Shown in pieces: positions 19,138-31,429 of a stretch of DNA of 64,000 bases (position 1 is the first letter of the stretch; the number at the start of each line of letters is the position of its first letter). This stretch comes from Chionoecetes opilio (Eukaryota; Arthropoda; Malacostraca; Decapoda; Majidae). The DNA lies in assembly GCA_016584305.1 (NCBI GenBank), contig JACEEZ010022673.1:1-64000 (forward strand), written 5' to 3'. Position numbers and translations under genes: made by a program. The notes beneath the pieces were generated by a model. That model did no database searches and was not told the DNA's origin. It saw nothing but the letters and a program-made list of their open reading frames with translations.

Positions 19138-21445
19138 GGGTATTATACAGGATTAAGAAGACACCTGGAGGTTATTAATAAGAGGTGTGGGATGGAGGGG
19201 AAGAAATTTTCCCAGGGTAAGGACAGGGCGTTGACAGCTGGAAAGAACAATTATGAAGGATTAGGAAGGCACCTGGAGGTAATTAGAGCGGTTAGACATG
19301 GAAGTGAGGTCGGGGCTGAGGAGTAATTAGAGCGGTTAAGACATGGAAGTGAGGTCGGGGCTGAGGAGGATTATACCTTATTTGTAAGGAATATAATTGA
19401 CGGACAGAAAAGAAATATTCCTTATAGGGAAATAAGTTCCAGAAAGAGTGATCCAAAATGGATGACCACTAATTTAAAACACAACATTGGAGTAAAAAGA
19501 AACATTTATTTAAGGTTCAAGGCAGGATTGGTAAGCAAAGAACAGTATAACGTGATGGCAAGGACAGTAAAGAAATTAATTCGAGTTGCTAAGAACAATT
19601 ATGAGATTAAAGTAGCAGAACAGGCGAAAAGTGACCTAAAGGGGTTCTATCAGGTACATAAAACAAAGACAAGGGAATTAGTTGGGCCGTTAAGGTCAGG
19701 ACAGGGTGAGGTCTTAAATACGGATGAGGATATGTGTAAAAGTCTAAATGATTATTTCTTAAGTGTTTTTACAGAGGAGGATACACAGACGATACCTGCT
19801 AGTGAGCAGATGTTCAAAGGAAGCGATGAGGAGAAACGCAAAGATATTGTGATAACTAGGGAAATGGTGGAAGAGGGTATAGATAAAATGAAAAATTTTA
19901 AATCGCCAGGACCAGATGAAGTGTATCCCAGGGTAGTAAAGGAATGCAAGGAGGTTGTTAGTGAGTCGTTAGTGTACATTTTTAGGAAATCGGTTGAGAT
20001 AGGCGATGTGCCATTATTGTGGAGGAAAGGAAATGTTGTTCCCATATTTAAGAAGGTAGGCAGAGGACTAAATTCAAATTATCGACCCGTAAGTCTAACG
20101 TCAGTGGTAGGTAAATTATTGGAATCTATTATTGCAAAAAATATTAGAGAGCACTTAGATAAACATAGTTTGATCAATGATTCACAACATGGATTCACGA
20201 AGGGTAGGTCATGTCTCACCAATTTATTGAGTTTTTATAGGAAAGTTTATGAGACGGCAGATAATGATAAGGATTATGATATAATATACGTATATGGACT
20301 TTAGTAAGGCATTTGACAAAGTACCACACGAGCGACTCTTAAATAAGGTTAAGGCTCATGGAATAGATGGGAAGGTTCTTCATTGTATCAGAGCTTGGCT
20401 AAGTAATAGGCAACAAAGGGTTACAATTAATGGTTCTAAATCTGAATGGGGACTGGTGACAAGTGGAGTTCCACAAGGGTCTGTTTTGGGTCCATTACTA
20501 TTTTTGATTTACATAAACGACTTGGATAGTGGGATTAGCAGTGATATCAGCAAGTTTGCTGATGATACTAAGGTAGGTAGGATTATTGGATCACAGTCTG
20601 ATGTAAACATATTGCAGGGAGACTTAGATAAACTTAACTAGTGGGCAGTCAGATGGCAGATGGAATTTAATATTGATAAGTGCAGCATTATGAATGTTGG
20701 TAGAAAAAACCCTGGTAATAGATACACCATAAGCAATGTATCGCTGAAAAGATCAGAAGGTGAAAAAGATCTTGGAATGAGGGTGAGCCCAGACCTCCGA
20801 CCTAGGAAACAATGTATTGAGGCCAGAAATAAAGCTAATAAGAGTATTAGGATTCATTACTAGAAGTGTTAAAAGTAGAAGTGCGGAAGTTATTCTAAAG
20901 CTTTATCTGGCTCTAGTCAAGCCTCACCTAGACTATGCGGTTCAGTTTTGGTCTCCATATTACAGGATGGATATAGCCTTGTTAGAAACAGTGCAGAGAA
21001 GGATGACCAAAATTATACAAGGGATGCATAACTTTAGTTATGAGAAGAGATTGAAGTTATTAAAATAACACTCACTCGAGAGACGCAGAGTAGGGGGCGA
21101 TCTGATAGAAGCTTTTAAGTGGATAAAGGGATTTAATAAAGGAGAGGTAGGAAAAGTTCTTAAGGCTTTTAACCAGGGTAGAACAAGATGTAACAGATTC
21201 AAGCTGGAAAAGTGTAGATTTAGAAAGGAAATAGGGAAAAACTGGTTCACAAATAGGGTGGTCAATGAGTGGAATGGTCTCAGTAGACAGGTAGTTAGTG
21301 CTGAGTCATTAGGGAGCTTTAAAGAGGGGCTGGATAGGTTCATGGATGGGAATGAAAGGTGGATGTAGGTAGTGTTAGGTGACAGGAACTACCACGTGTA
21401 GGCCTCACGGCCTCTTGTAGCTTCCTTATTTTCTTATGTTCTTAT
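19138..21445 (+). mobile_element. CR1-like LINE
   Basis: A non-LTR retrotransposon, 5'-truncated (no endonuclease seen), ending in an ATTTTCTTATGTTCTTATG tail, a 3' microsatellite typical of CR1/L2-type elements. A 45-bp tandem duplication (about 19279-19369, unit TAATTAGAGCGGTT onward) lies before the open frame. A 3'-end fragment of the same family occurs on the minus strand at 55486-55551. Confidence 0.8.
19462..21368 (+). pseudogene. Reverse transcriptase of the CR1-like LINE
   Basis: Frames in order: 19462-20304 (fingers; FKSPGPDEVYPRVVKE, NYRPVSLTSVVGKLLE, HGFTKGRSCLTNLL), 20294-20641 (palm; [34 protein letters not shown] and the catalytic FADDTKVG at about 20560), 20660-20860 (MEFNIDKCSIMNVGRKN, EKDLGMRVS) and 20817-21368 (LALVKPHLDYAVQFWSP, ERRRVGGDLIEAFKW). 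FADDTK and LDYAVQFW are typical of CR1/L2 clades. Inactivation is by frameshifts near 20288 and 20840 and by in-frame stops at 20639-20641 and 21066-21068. The remaining reading is otherwise intact, so the copy is fairly young. Confidence 0.85.
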
Positions 21446-21511
21446 GTCGGCATTAGCACAGCCTAGACCGCGGGACGGGCGTCTCTCCCAGCCCTCCCTC
21501 ACGGATGGTAT

Positions 21512-22130
21512 CCGGTCATTTCGCCCACACTATGGAGTCATTTCGCCCACACTATGGAGTAATTTCGTTCAAGGTTACTGGTGGTTCCTTTACCTCTCAC
21601 TTGGAAAAATAATAGGGATATGCAGGGTAGAATATTCGGTCTTTGGGATGAGTATGTGAGGAGCAAGAGGTCATCATATCAACTGCTGAAAGCTTGTGCT
21701 CATCTCAATGGCCCAGTGTGCAGCTGAATCTTGCATGTATGTATTTTTTATTAAAGGTTTTATATTTAGGTTTTAAAGGTTTTATACGTATTTACGTTTC
21801 ATAGGTTTTAGATTTATGTAGGTTTTAGTTTTAATTCTATATTTATATTCAGCACATGAATTTAATAAACTTACATATAACTTTTCTTTTCGAATTCTTT
21901 ATTTAGCACTCGATAAAAGCCCCAACAAGCCCTCTACTGCTGCACCGCCCTGGTGGTGGCCTCTCAAGCTACACACCACTTATACATGGTATATAACTAC
22001 TCCAACAATCTATAGCTCAGTGGACGTGATATGGAACGTGTGGGCAAATTGACCTTAGAGTGGGCGAATTGACTCTTACATGTGGGCGAAATGTCTTGTG
22101 GGCGAATTGACGTGTGGGCAAAATGACCGG
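21512..22130. mobile_element. MITE with GGTCATTTCGCCCACA termini
   Basis: Inverted repeats CCGGTCATTTCGCCCACAC (21512-21530) and GTGTGGGCAAAATGACCGG (22112-22130) bound about 620 bp. Several subterminal copies of the same motif lie inside (TCATTTCGCCCACACTATGG at about 21538; GTGGGCGAA and GTGGGCGAATTGAC at 22047-22112). Repeated subterminal motifs suggest binding sites for a transposase supplied elsewhere. No clear target duplication, no coding capacity. Confidence 0.65.
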
Positions 22131-22269
22131 TAACATCACGGACAGCAGCGAGATAGAATTTTAACAAGATAGAAAGGTTTAAACTAAACCTAAACTTAAC
22201 CTTAACCCAGCCGTACATGAAGCTGCTGTACATGAGGGAGGGCTTGGCACGCGGTCTCTGATGGCGATG

Positions 22270-22870
22270 GCGGAGTTGCACTTTATTTATTCGGTATTAT
22301 TTTACGATGGCACCAAACTTCCCTACACAATTGGGAGCATGGTTTTTGTTTACCTTATTGTATTGTAAGAGACATTTTCTCTGAGCTTTCCGTCGCAAAT
22401 CAATAGTTTCGGAGATATAGAACATTTTAGGTGGGAGGAAGAATATGTCTCCTTGTTTACAAAATGCCTCCCTCGTCCTCTTCTTGTGACCTGCATTGCT
22501 TTTGTTTGGTATTTTATTAAACTTTTTTATTATTGGACCCAGTTAGGAGGTTAAAGGTTAGGTAAGGTAAGGCTAGGTTAGGTTAGGTTAGGTAAGGTTC
22601 AGGTTAGGTTAGGTTAGGTAGCCACGGGTGTGCCTCCGAAACAAAAGCAATGCAGGTCACAAGAAGAGGAAGAGGGAGGCATTTTGTATACAAGGAGACG
22701 TATTCCTCCTCCCACCTAAAATGTTCTATATCTCCGAAACTATTGATTTGCGACGGAAAGCTCAGAGAAAATGTCTCTTAGAATACAATAAGGTAAACAA
22801 AAACCATGCTACCAATTGTGTAGGGAAGTTTGGTGCCATCGTAAAAATTTACCATTTATTCTTATTATAT
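22270..22870. repeat. Fold-back element with (TTAGG)n in its loop
   Basis: Arms 22270-22511 and 22637-22870 are near-exact reverse complements (TTTTACGATGGCACCAAACT at about 22301 against its complement at about 22830). The loop (22512-22636) carries AGGTTAGGTTAGGTTAGG runs, that is (TTAGG)n, the arthropod telomere motif. A 104-codon open frame across the right arm is a by-product of the repeat. Confidence 0.8.
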
Positions 22871-23145
22871 CATTTTGTCCGTGATTTTGGCCAAAGTAAC
22901 AGCTTCCCAAGAGGTTTGAAGGTTAGTAGAAGACGTGTATGACAAAAGATTAGTCCTTCATAAGGTAGTAAGCGAGATATGGCAGAGGCGATAAAACGAA
23001 TCTTAACCAAAAAGGAGGTTATAATGGACGAGAACTGCGCAGTCATACTGTATATTTACCGTAACGGCAATGAAAGTAACAAATGCCAAAAAGCATGCAG
23101 GCACACACTACAGGATGCCACAAATCCACTGTGTATGGCACGATT

Positions 23146-23517
23146 GCCGGTAATAATGGAGGAGAGTTTCACGTTCGTTTTCAGAGACACCAACTACTTT
23201 TTCTTGGCCTACAATAGGTGCTTGTTCTAATGGTGCTAGTTTTATTTTGCGCAAACCAAAAAAACAAAAACAAAAAATTTTTTTTTAAATGAAACCTAAC
23301 CTAACCTAACCAAACCCAACCCAACCTAACCTAACCTAACCTTACAGGTTTTAAAGAAACCTAACCTAACCTTAACCACAAAATATATATATATTTTTTT
23401 TTTTTTGGTTTGCGCAAAATAAAACTAGCACCATTAGAACAAGCACCTATTGTAGGCCAAGAAAAAGTAGTTGGTGTCTCTGAAAACGAACGTGAAACTC
23501 CTCCATATTAACCCGAT
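23146..23517. repeat. Fold-back element with (CCTAA)n in its loop, copy 1
   Basis: Arms 23146-23262 and 23404-23517 match in inverted orientation (GAGTTTCACGTTCGTTTTCA and TTCTTGGCCTACAATAGGTG on the left arm). The loop holds A runs and CCTAACCTAACCTAACC. The second copy is at 38744-39100. A related terminus (GGTTATAATGGACGAGAACT) lies just upstream at about 23019. Confidence 0.8.
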
Positions 23518-23621
23518 TGCCCCCTAAGAAACTGCAATCAAAGTAACAAATGCCCTTATATCATGCTTACCTTGGAAGGTTTGTGCCAAGTCTTGTTAAG
23601 GCCTCGTGTGCTGGTACGAAG

Positions 23622-23706
23622 GCACTGTACAGCACAGCACAGCACAGCACAGCAAGCTACAGCACAGCAAGCTACAGCACGGCACAGCAGGGCACAGCTC
23701 AGCACA
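23622..23706. repeat. CACAG minisatellite
   Basis: Imperfect tandem CACAG/CACAGCAAGCTA units over about 85 bp, immediately before the 3' end of the decayed LINE at 23734. Confidence 0.85.
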
Positions 23707-23733
23707 GCAACTCTTCTCTTGTTCTTGTTTTAG

Positions 23734-26700
23734 GGCTGCGAGGATCCCGCAGGGGAATTGGGGAACACTATGAGCCCTGGTGATGTCCTATGATGCTATC
23801 ACAGGCGTGGTAGTTGACCTGTCTTCTTCAGGAAGGCACAGGTGAGGCGGATGACGGCGTGTTGCCGTGAGGGGTGGACGCCCGCCGCCGCCAGCAGGGT
23901 GGGCAGGTCAAAGGTGGTGACGTTCAGGGCGATGAGTTGAGACTGTAGCACTACACGGTGGGAGTGGAAGCACTGACACTGCAGCAGAAAGTGTTCAATA
24001 GTCTCCGGAACATTCATGCACCAGGGGCAGTGGAGGTGCCGCCGGACAGGGAGTGGGGGAAAAACCCCACACACAGAATCGTCAACCTAGGACAGATACT
24101 TGCACACACGCTGGCTTATTCAGGCGGACAGACGAAGACGCGTGCAGAGTGAGAATGTGAGTGTCTGTCGCAATGCCCAGAGCGGGAGGCGGGCTGAGAG
24201 GACAGCAAGGACACGGACTTTTTCCTTAATCACACGGATGGGGCGAAGAGTCACGCGGTATTGACATGGAGGTGATGCGGAGGGCATCGCCTTTTCTTGC
24301 GTGTGATTCAGGGCGAGCGCGCCAGACCTGCGGCCGATGAGGCGTCAGACCTGAGAGATGAGGCGAGTGGCCGCCAGAGAGGGGAGTTGTGTTTGTTTTT
24401 TTTTGACAGAAAGGGTGTTTATTCTGAATCAAGAGCCAGCTGGCACAGCAGCCAGTCCGCTACCTCGTTGCCCCTAGGGATAACAAGGGGTTGGGGTTTT
24501 TTTTTTGATGTAGGGGAGTGGTAGGGAACCCCACTGAAAACAATATCCCAGCCCTAACGTGTGGTAAGGCTGGCAGGAGCGGCGCTCTCCGGATGCGTGT
24601 GGACGAGGGCCGCTAAGGATGAGTGGGAGGTGGCGGGAGAGGAGGAGGTGGAGTGAGGAGTAGGATGTACTATGTAAATCACAGCCTGCCCTTGATATGA
24701 CAGGTGGAGGGTCGGCTAGACGGCCTGGTGGAGGGCCATAGAGTTCCCAAGTCCAGGGTCTGTCGTCCCCTCCCCCCCCTCCCCCCCCCCCCCCGACCCC
24801 CCCCGGGGGAGCCTCCATAGTCCGCGCCAGATGGAGTGGCAGGGTCGTATAGGGCTAGCCGATCGTAGACGGGGCGATGAGGGGAAGTTGGGAACCATCG
24901 GTGAAGAGCTTGATATGGTCGTCGCCGTACAGTGTCATAGCCTCCATACGTGTGAATAGCGTTATTACTGCCCAGAATGCCGCAGAGTTGCCGAGAGGGT
25001 GAGCCTGGCAAGGCTGCCAGAGAAGTAAACTGGATAGAGAGCACAGGTAGTCCTAGCAGCGGTGGCGAGCCGGGAGAGTGTGGGCTGGTGGTTGTGGTGG
25101 TGGTGTGGTAGCTGAAGACGGTGAGAGCCAGCTAGGGCTCTTTCTTTTATATTTTCTTTAACCAGACAGTAGTTGTCTAGGCACCGGAGATCCAAACAGG
25201 TGTGTAGATGGGCCACACCAGAGTATGCGGTATATATGTTAGCAAGGGGGTGAGCCCCCCCTAGGGCAAGACACATGAGGCGAGTGGCTAGTGCGCACAG
25301 AGCCTCCTTCTGTGATGACAAGGCGAGAGGATAAGCTACTCTCAGCATGCAGGGAGATAACAGGAGAGGATTTCATTGCCCCCATCGAAATCCGAAGCCG
25401 GCCAGCCATTCTGGCGAGGGATCCAGCCTGGTGAGGACAGCTCCGTGCCGCAGACCCATAAATGCCTGCGGGGGGGGTTTGGATAGCCGTACATAATTTT
25501 GGTCTAAACCAAAAAAAAATAACAAAACAAACAACAAAAGCAGGCGGAATGATAATAACTGGAGAGGAGATCCCGGTTGGCAACCAACGCGACAATGCAA
25601 TACCCGTTTCCATAACGTCCTCAGCGCTTGTTCGCAGGAGGTGCCGGAGATAGGCTATGTGCCCGGCCCAGCGAGAGGCCGAGGACCGCTCCCACGCCAG
25701 CCCCAGCAAGGTGGAGCGGTGTTTTTTAGTGGGAGTGGGTGGGGGTCCTTGGTCGTTTAGTTTTTTTTTTCTTTGTTGTCTTTTCTTCTTGCCTGGTGTC
25801 CTGGCGTAAGGAACTAGGCGCGCCGCCAGAGATGGATGGTAGCGTGGTGAGGGAAGCCGCTTGATGAGTGAAGCAAATAAGCGTTGCCTTTTAGCGCCCG
25901 CATGACTTATTAGACCCTAGATGAGTCACCCAGATCAACGAGCGGAGGTCGACCGCCCTCTTCGCAGCAGGGTGCTGGTGATGGTGCCTGGCCCCCACAA
26001 TGTATGGTGCCGGCTGACATGGTGAGGTCGTCAAGCGTACGATAGAGGAGGTAGCGAGTTGTGCCGGAATGGAATGCGAGGCCAAGAGAGCGAGCGACGT
26101 TTGATAATAGGAGAGGACTGAGCCCGATGGAGCCTCTGAGCGGACGCCTCTGCGAATGCGCGGGACGGATGGTGACAATGGAAGGCCACCAACGCATAAC
26201 CTGCATAAGGAAGCAACCCATCACCCCCGCCTTCGAGGAAGATCCCGGCCCATGCAAGCGCGTGACCCCGGGATAATGCCCATGCGCGCCAACTTGATAG
26301 AAGAGATCACCCTCATGTGTGCTGTGTCGGAAGGCTCCTTCCAGGTCAATGTGAAAGGATGCGTAATCATGACCTGGCCGCGGCGGCTGGGGGACGTGTT
26401 TTTCCGGTTTTTTTTTTGTTTTTTTTTTGGGTGGGTATGACGGTAGGTGTCACTAGTTGGAGTTTTATAGACCCGTATTCAAGTTGAGCCAAGCACGTCC
26501 CAGGGTGCCTTACGGGCGGCCCCCCCCCCCCGAAAGCCTGGCCCACTAGACTCCATACCCAAGCAATAATGCTTACTCCTCCAGCCACCAGGATAAGGAC
26601 GTGTGGTCACAAGGCGCTCCATCAGCATATCCCGATAGCAGGAGAGGAGGGACAAATGCGGCCTGCCTAGGAAGACCGGGACGAGACGGATCTTTACAGG

Positions 26701-29700
26701 GTTTGGGATGCGGGATTAGGAAGAGCGGCCTTCCACAGGTGGGGGGAAACTGCCCAAAGTCTCCCAGCCTGGTGTTGTAGAGCGAGCAAGAGGCCTTTAC
26801 CTGTAGGGCTACGGGGAGGTGAATGGGCTAAGGGTGAGGAAGTCGTAGAAAGGAATGTGGTACGGGCCAGCGCGTCTTCATTTTCTCTCTTTTCGTTTTT
26901 TGTGTCATTTCCCGCGTCATGCCCCAGCAGTGGACAGGGCCGCATCCCATTTACCCGCCGGGTGAAAAGTTGTGAGAGAACCGGGAATTACCTCGGGGAG
27001 TCGATGGAAGGGAGACAGCACGGTGGAGGTACTAGCCGCGAGGCGCTTGAAGAGCAAGGGGAAGGCCCGAGTCGCTAGGTGGCTAGTGGTGGCGCCAGGC
27101 CTCCGACTTCTAAGGCGGGCATCAACGCGGGACGAGACGCTCTGTCAGCCGGCGGAATGGACGGTAGACGCGCAGTCTTAGACCTAATAGGACGTGCAGA
27201 AGTCCCAGCGTTCTTTAGGTGGAGACAGAAGAGAAGGAGAGGGAAGGACGCAGTGCGGGAACCCCATTGACCACTCTCTCTAAGGCTGAGGATGGTCTTG
27301 GCGCAGAGAACGGAAGTATAAGACGGCCCCGGTAATCGTTAGACAGCCTGCCAATGTAGGTGCTCCTTTTTTTCTTTTTTTTTTTTTCTTTTATTACGCC
27401 ACTGAACTCCAGGCCCTCGACGGCGCGCTCAGTACCGCTTTTTTTTTTTTTTTTTTTTTTTTTAGTGGCCCACAGAGTATTCACCAAGGCTTCCCCAGGG
27501 AGAACGGGCGTGTGCGACGTGCAGGCCAGCCGTGGAAGGCAGCCGACCACCGGCAGCGGTCAGTGACTGTGATATTTGGTCGCCGCGTCCCCAACGCGGC
27601 AGAGATTTTTTCAGAACCCCAAGGTGCAAGAGGCTGAGGGCTTCCGGAACGAGGCCCCCACTCGGGAAGGCGAGATCTTTCCATTCGGGAGCAGGCAGCC
27701 AGGGTGGGGCTTGGGGGGGTCCTGGATGGGACAGAGGCCAGGACAGGGAGGTAGGTCGCTCCCCCATGTAGCCGCCCAGTGGAGAACAAGGCCTAGGAGG
27801 TGTTAGAACACTTGAGATCACCGATGAAGAGATCCAGCGACCGCTGCGAAGTACCAGATGTGGAAACGGGATTGAAACTGGTAAGCCGGACCGGGGGGGC
27901 TCAACAGGGACAGATGGGGAGGAATCAAGGATAACTTGAAACAAGGCCATTCCCCCGAAGTGTCCTGACGATGGCAGAGGCAGAGATCATGCGTACCCAA
28001 GCCACTGCGTGGTGAGCCCATTGAAGTCCCCCATTGATGATCACCGGCGGCAGCGAAGAGAGGCCCGATGTAGTGCTCTATCTCCCAGCGGAAGTGGCGG
28101 CCCAACCACCTGCAGGTTAGCTAACACACAGCCAGCGTGAGCCAACCCCTTGCTAGGCCCTAACCATGGCAGCGATCACCTCCAGGTGCGCCGCCCCGGC
28201 CCCACTGGGAAGGCGAAGCGCCCGGTAGGGGCATCTTGCAGAGACGTCGGGCAGCGCTATTCGATACCTCGCAACCTTCGTTCACCTCCATTTCCAGGGC
28301 AAGCAGGACACCCCCTACACGGCCCCCTGTTGGTCACGCCGTCCCGCTCTGAGCGATGAAATAACACGCGTAGGGTAGAGCGGCGCAGGTGAGGGGCGGG
28401 AGACCAAGGTCTCACACAACCCGACCACCAAAGCAGAAAGTGCCTAGTACGCAGGTAGTTCTGCAGCTCCGACTGTCCTCTTCAAGGAGAGCATCTGGCA
28501 TATACCCAGAGGAGAAAGGTGAGGCGCCCCCCCCCCCCCACTCCCACCCGCCCCCCCCCAACCCCCCCACCTACACCCCCCATAGTTCTATTAAAAATAG
28601 AGAAGAAATATAGAATAGCCGAGAGGAGCTAGAGGCCCAAAGTAGGTGAGGATGTTCGGCATCGGTGTACCTTCTGCGTTTCTATATTTTGGTAATTCCG
28701 AACCATATCCAGAGCAGAGGGTGAAGAGCGGAGGAGATAGACCGCTATTCCGTGGAGGATGCGGAGGAAGACGGATGCAGCTGGCGCAAGCAGATATCCG
28801 CGGACTAGGGAGTGGGAGTCTTGCCGGGCATGCCGAGCTCGGTACGTATGCGCAAGGGGCGTGGCTGGCAACGAACGGAAATGTACGCTCCCGTTGCTGT
28901 CCACGAAAGTGGGATGAGGCGGATGCCGCGCCACCACCCCCACACCCCCATGCGGGCTCCTCAACAGTCTAAATGTTGGAGTGGAGAATCCCGGGTCAAG
29001 ATCTGAGAGCGGGGTGGGTCGACTGGAGGCAGACAGAGATCCGGATGAGCCAGGGTGTACGCTGGTTGACGCGAAGGCGTGCGGCGGAGGAGGAGTGTTG
29101 CCGAGTAGGCTCGACGAGGGATCCTGCGGCAAGAGCATCCTCCTCTGGGCCTCCTGCAGTAAGCTATAACATATTCCCCGTGGTGATGGCGAATAGTGAA
29201 AGACATGGGTGGACTGCCTTTAGAAGGGTTAGATAGGTGGAGCTGGTGCAGGCTTGGGTGGCGATGGTTGTGGCCTGCGGGAAGCTCGAGGTGGAGGCAT
29301 GTCGAGGTCCCTCAGCGGCTTGTTGATGTCGTGCAGGGGCTTCCCCGCCGCGCCAAGTCAGCATAGAGCTGCTGGGCCCGCAATTGAATGAGCAGTGCGG
29401 CAGACCTGGGCCCATGTGGTCCCCACACAGGGAAGCAGCGGAAGGGCCTGGTGCAGTGATGTCCTACGCCGGCATGGGTGAGGCCCGCTGCCAAACGGGA
29501 GCACCGCAACGGGGACCTGCAGGTGTGAGGGATGGCCAATCCGAGGCACCCAGAAGCAAGCGGAGCAGGGGAGGAGGTGGGGCGGGCCAATACACCAAGT
29601 GGAGATGGACACCTTCGTGGGACGGGTCTCCCCTCACCTTGAGACGAACCACTTCCCAGTGGTGGCCCTGGGTTAGATTGTGGGCCGGGAATCCAGGTGA

Positions 29701-30250
29701 TCTCGACCACTCGCATACCGTCAAAAGACGAGAGCTTCCGGATCTCATCGAGGTCAGTCTTGTCATGCCAGGGGCCCCACCCTGGCGTAAAGGTGGTCAG
29801 GGACCGCCACGGTCGGCCCTGCAGCAGGATTACCTCCCAATCCCCTAGGTAAAGGTGGTTTTCCACAGATCGGGAACCTTGGGATGTTGTGTTCCCAGAC
29901 ACAACAAATTAGGGCACAACCGTACCTAGCGCGAGTATTCCCCTCGAGGATGTACTTACCGAGGGGGGAGAGGTGCGAGGGCATGAGAGACCCTGCTGGG
30001 ATTGGCGAAGACTCGCGCCACCTGAGGCTGCTCGGAGGAGGAACGACGCTGAACCCAATCGTGTTCAGGGGGCTGGGTGTCTGGGTCGGTGCGAGGGGCC
30101 GTACAATGATCTTCCTGCGAAGTAGATTGTTAGCACGCTCCTCTCGCGGTGGAGGGGGGAAAGTTAGGGGCCAAGACTACTTAGTCCAACACGTTTCCGT
30201 GGTGCCACGGTCACCGGTGAGGAAGCAAGCCATGGCAGCGGCAGACGTCA
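23734..30250 (-). pseudogene. Decayed full-length I-group LINE
   Basis: The domains of an I-group LINE appear in order on the minus strand across 6.5 kb. Gag: LSSFDGMRVVEITWIPGPQS (about 29720). Endonuclease: a frameshifted GDFNG (about 28021-28036). Reverse transcriptase: LPNPASQTL (26720), FRGGG (26530), a ruined YADD read as YRTLDDLTMSAGT (about 26030) and WAGHIAYLRHLL (25660). Then GLRI-like GRLRISMGAMKSSPV (about 25390). RNase H: GNEVADWL (about 24451-24474). Zinc-knuckle tail: HCPWCMNVPETIEHFLLQC (about 23980-24035). Dozens of indels and homopolymer runs break it. The 3' end GCTGCGAGGATCCC recurs at 18404, 56070 and 56255, so the family spread many truncated copies. RNase H plus CCHC-like tail places it in the I group; exact clade not determined. 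Confidence 0.7.
23799..24074 (-). pseudogene. Zinc-knuckle C-terminus of the I-group LINE
   Basis: The cleanest part of the 23734-30250 LINE: a 91-codon frame ending in the LINE stop. It has C-P-W-C then a spaced H and C (CPWCMNVPETIEHFLLQC) and the following HSHRVVLQSQL, the usual C-terminal cysteine-histidine motif behind the RNase H domain. It closely resembles the 46171-46413 segment of the younger LINE in the zinc-finger gene. Confidence 0.75.
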
Positions 30251-31429
30251 AAACCGACTGAGTTCTACTCGCTTCCTCTCTTCTTCCAGAGATACACTAG
30301 TACTGTGACGAGAGCTTTCGTTTACTTCTGGTCCTCAAGCTGTAGTCGTGCACGCCTGTCCTTCACACTGAAGCACACGCACATAAATACAACTCCTTCT
30401 TGGACGGCTTCTTGTCCCCTCCGCCATAACAGAAACACAAACACGGCGGAAGGGCTATTCTCGTCACACACGCGGCGGCCACAATGACAAAATTGTATTT
30501 GCACGAGGAACAGCGAGGAAGCAACACAAGGTATTCAATCACCGCCTATGTGACACGATGCTGGCTGGCTGGCTGGACTGGCTCCCTGCCTGAGAACTGG
30601 AACTGGCCCGCCTCGCCATGGCATGGACAGTGTCGGCTCTCCCACGTTCAAGATCGAAAAAACTCTTCCTCCTGTGTGACGCTTTGTAAGAACTCTTCCC
30701 TCGTGTGACGCTTTTGTTTTTTTTAAAAAAGCAAACTCTTCTCCTCGGGTGACGCTTTGTAAGTTTGCATCGCTTTGTTTCAGGGCTTTCAGTTTCAGCT
30801 CCTTTTTCTTTGTTCTTCTTTCACTTCACTTCAAATGCTCTCACTTGTTTTCCTATTTACTATAACTTATAACAACTTATATTACTCTATTCACACCATG
30901 GGATGTTGACTTTTTTTCCAATACGCGTCAAGAATATTTGTCAACTGTTATTATTTATTATTTCTATATTATTATTTCTATATTTTCCCTCTTTTTTTCA
31001 TAATAATACAGAAGCTGCACTATCCCTCCAGTTCCTCCTAAAGGCCTCTCTCCATTGCGGTACATTTCGGAAACCAGTAACGGAACCCAGGAATTCAGGC
31101 GTTCCATTGAGAACGAAAACCGAGGCGTCGCGCGTAGGCCGACGTTCACTAAAAAAAAACCAATTATCAAAATCGGCGACGCGGTAGTGACGCAGCAAAA
31201 CCCTTGAACTTTTTCTACCCAAATGGAGGTGGGTAGAAATCTCGGTTTATAAAACAAAGAAATGGCCGCCTTGGAACTTATTTCATCTTATGTGAAGGGT
31301 TTCCGCACGCACGAGTTGGAGCGGGATGCCAGACAGGCTGACAAGGTAGACGTAGTGTTGTGATGTGATTGTGATGAGTGAGATTTTATGGAAAATTGAT
31401 GATTGATATAGTTTTAAGCGCCGCACTGC
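30251..31429. other. Unassigned, with short tandem repeats
   Basis: At 30657-30770 the unit AACTCTTCCCTCGTGTGACG occurs about three times. Beyond the 5' end of the decayed LINE I see no gene. A 97-codon open frame on the minus strand (30964-31257) has no recognised motif. Confidence 0.5.

Noticed and set aside
23622..23706. CRISPR-like array
   Set aside because: A 5-bp-unit minisatellite without spacers; the genome is eukaryotic.
29384..29848. 154-codon plus-strand frame
   Set aside because: Lies opposite the gag remains of the decayed LINE; a GC-rich shadow.
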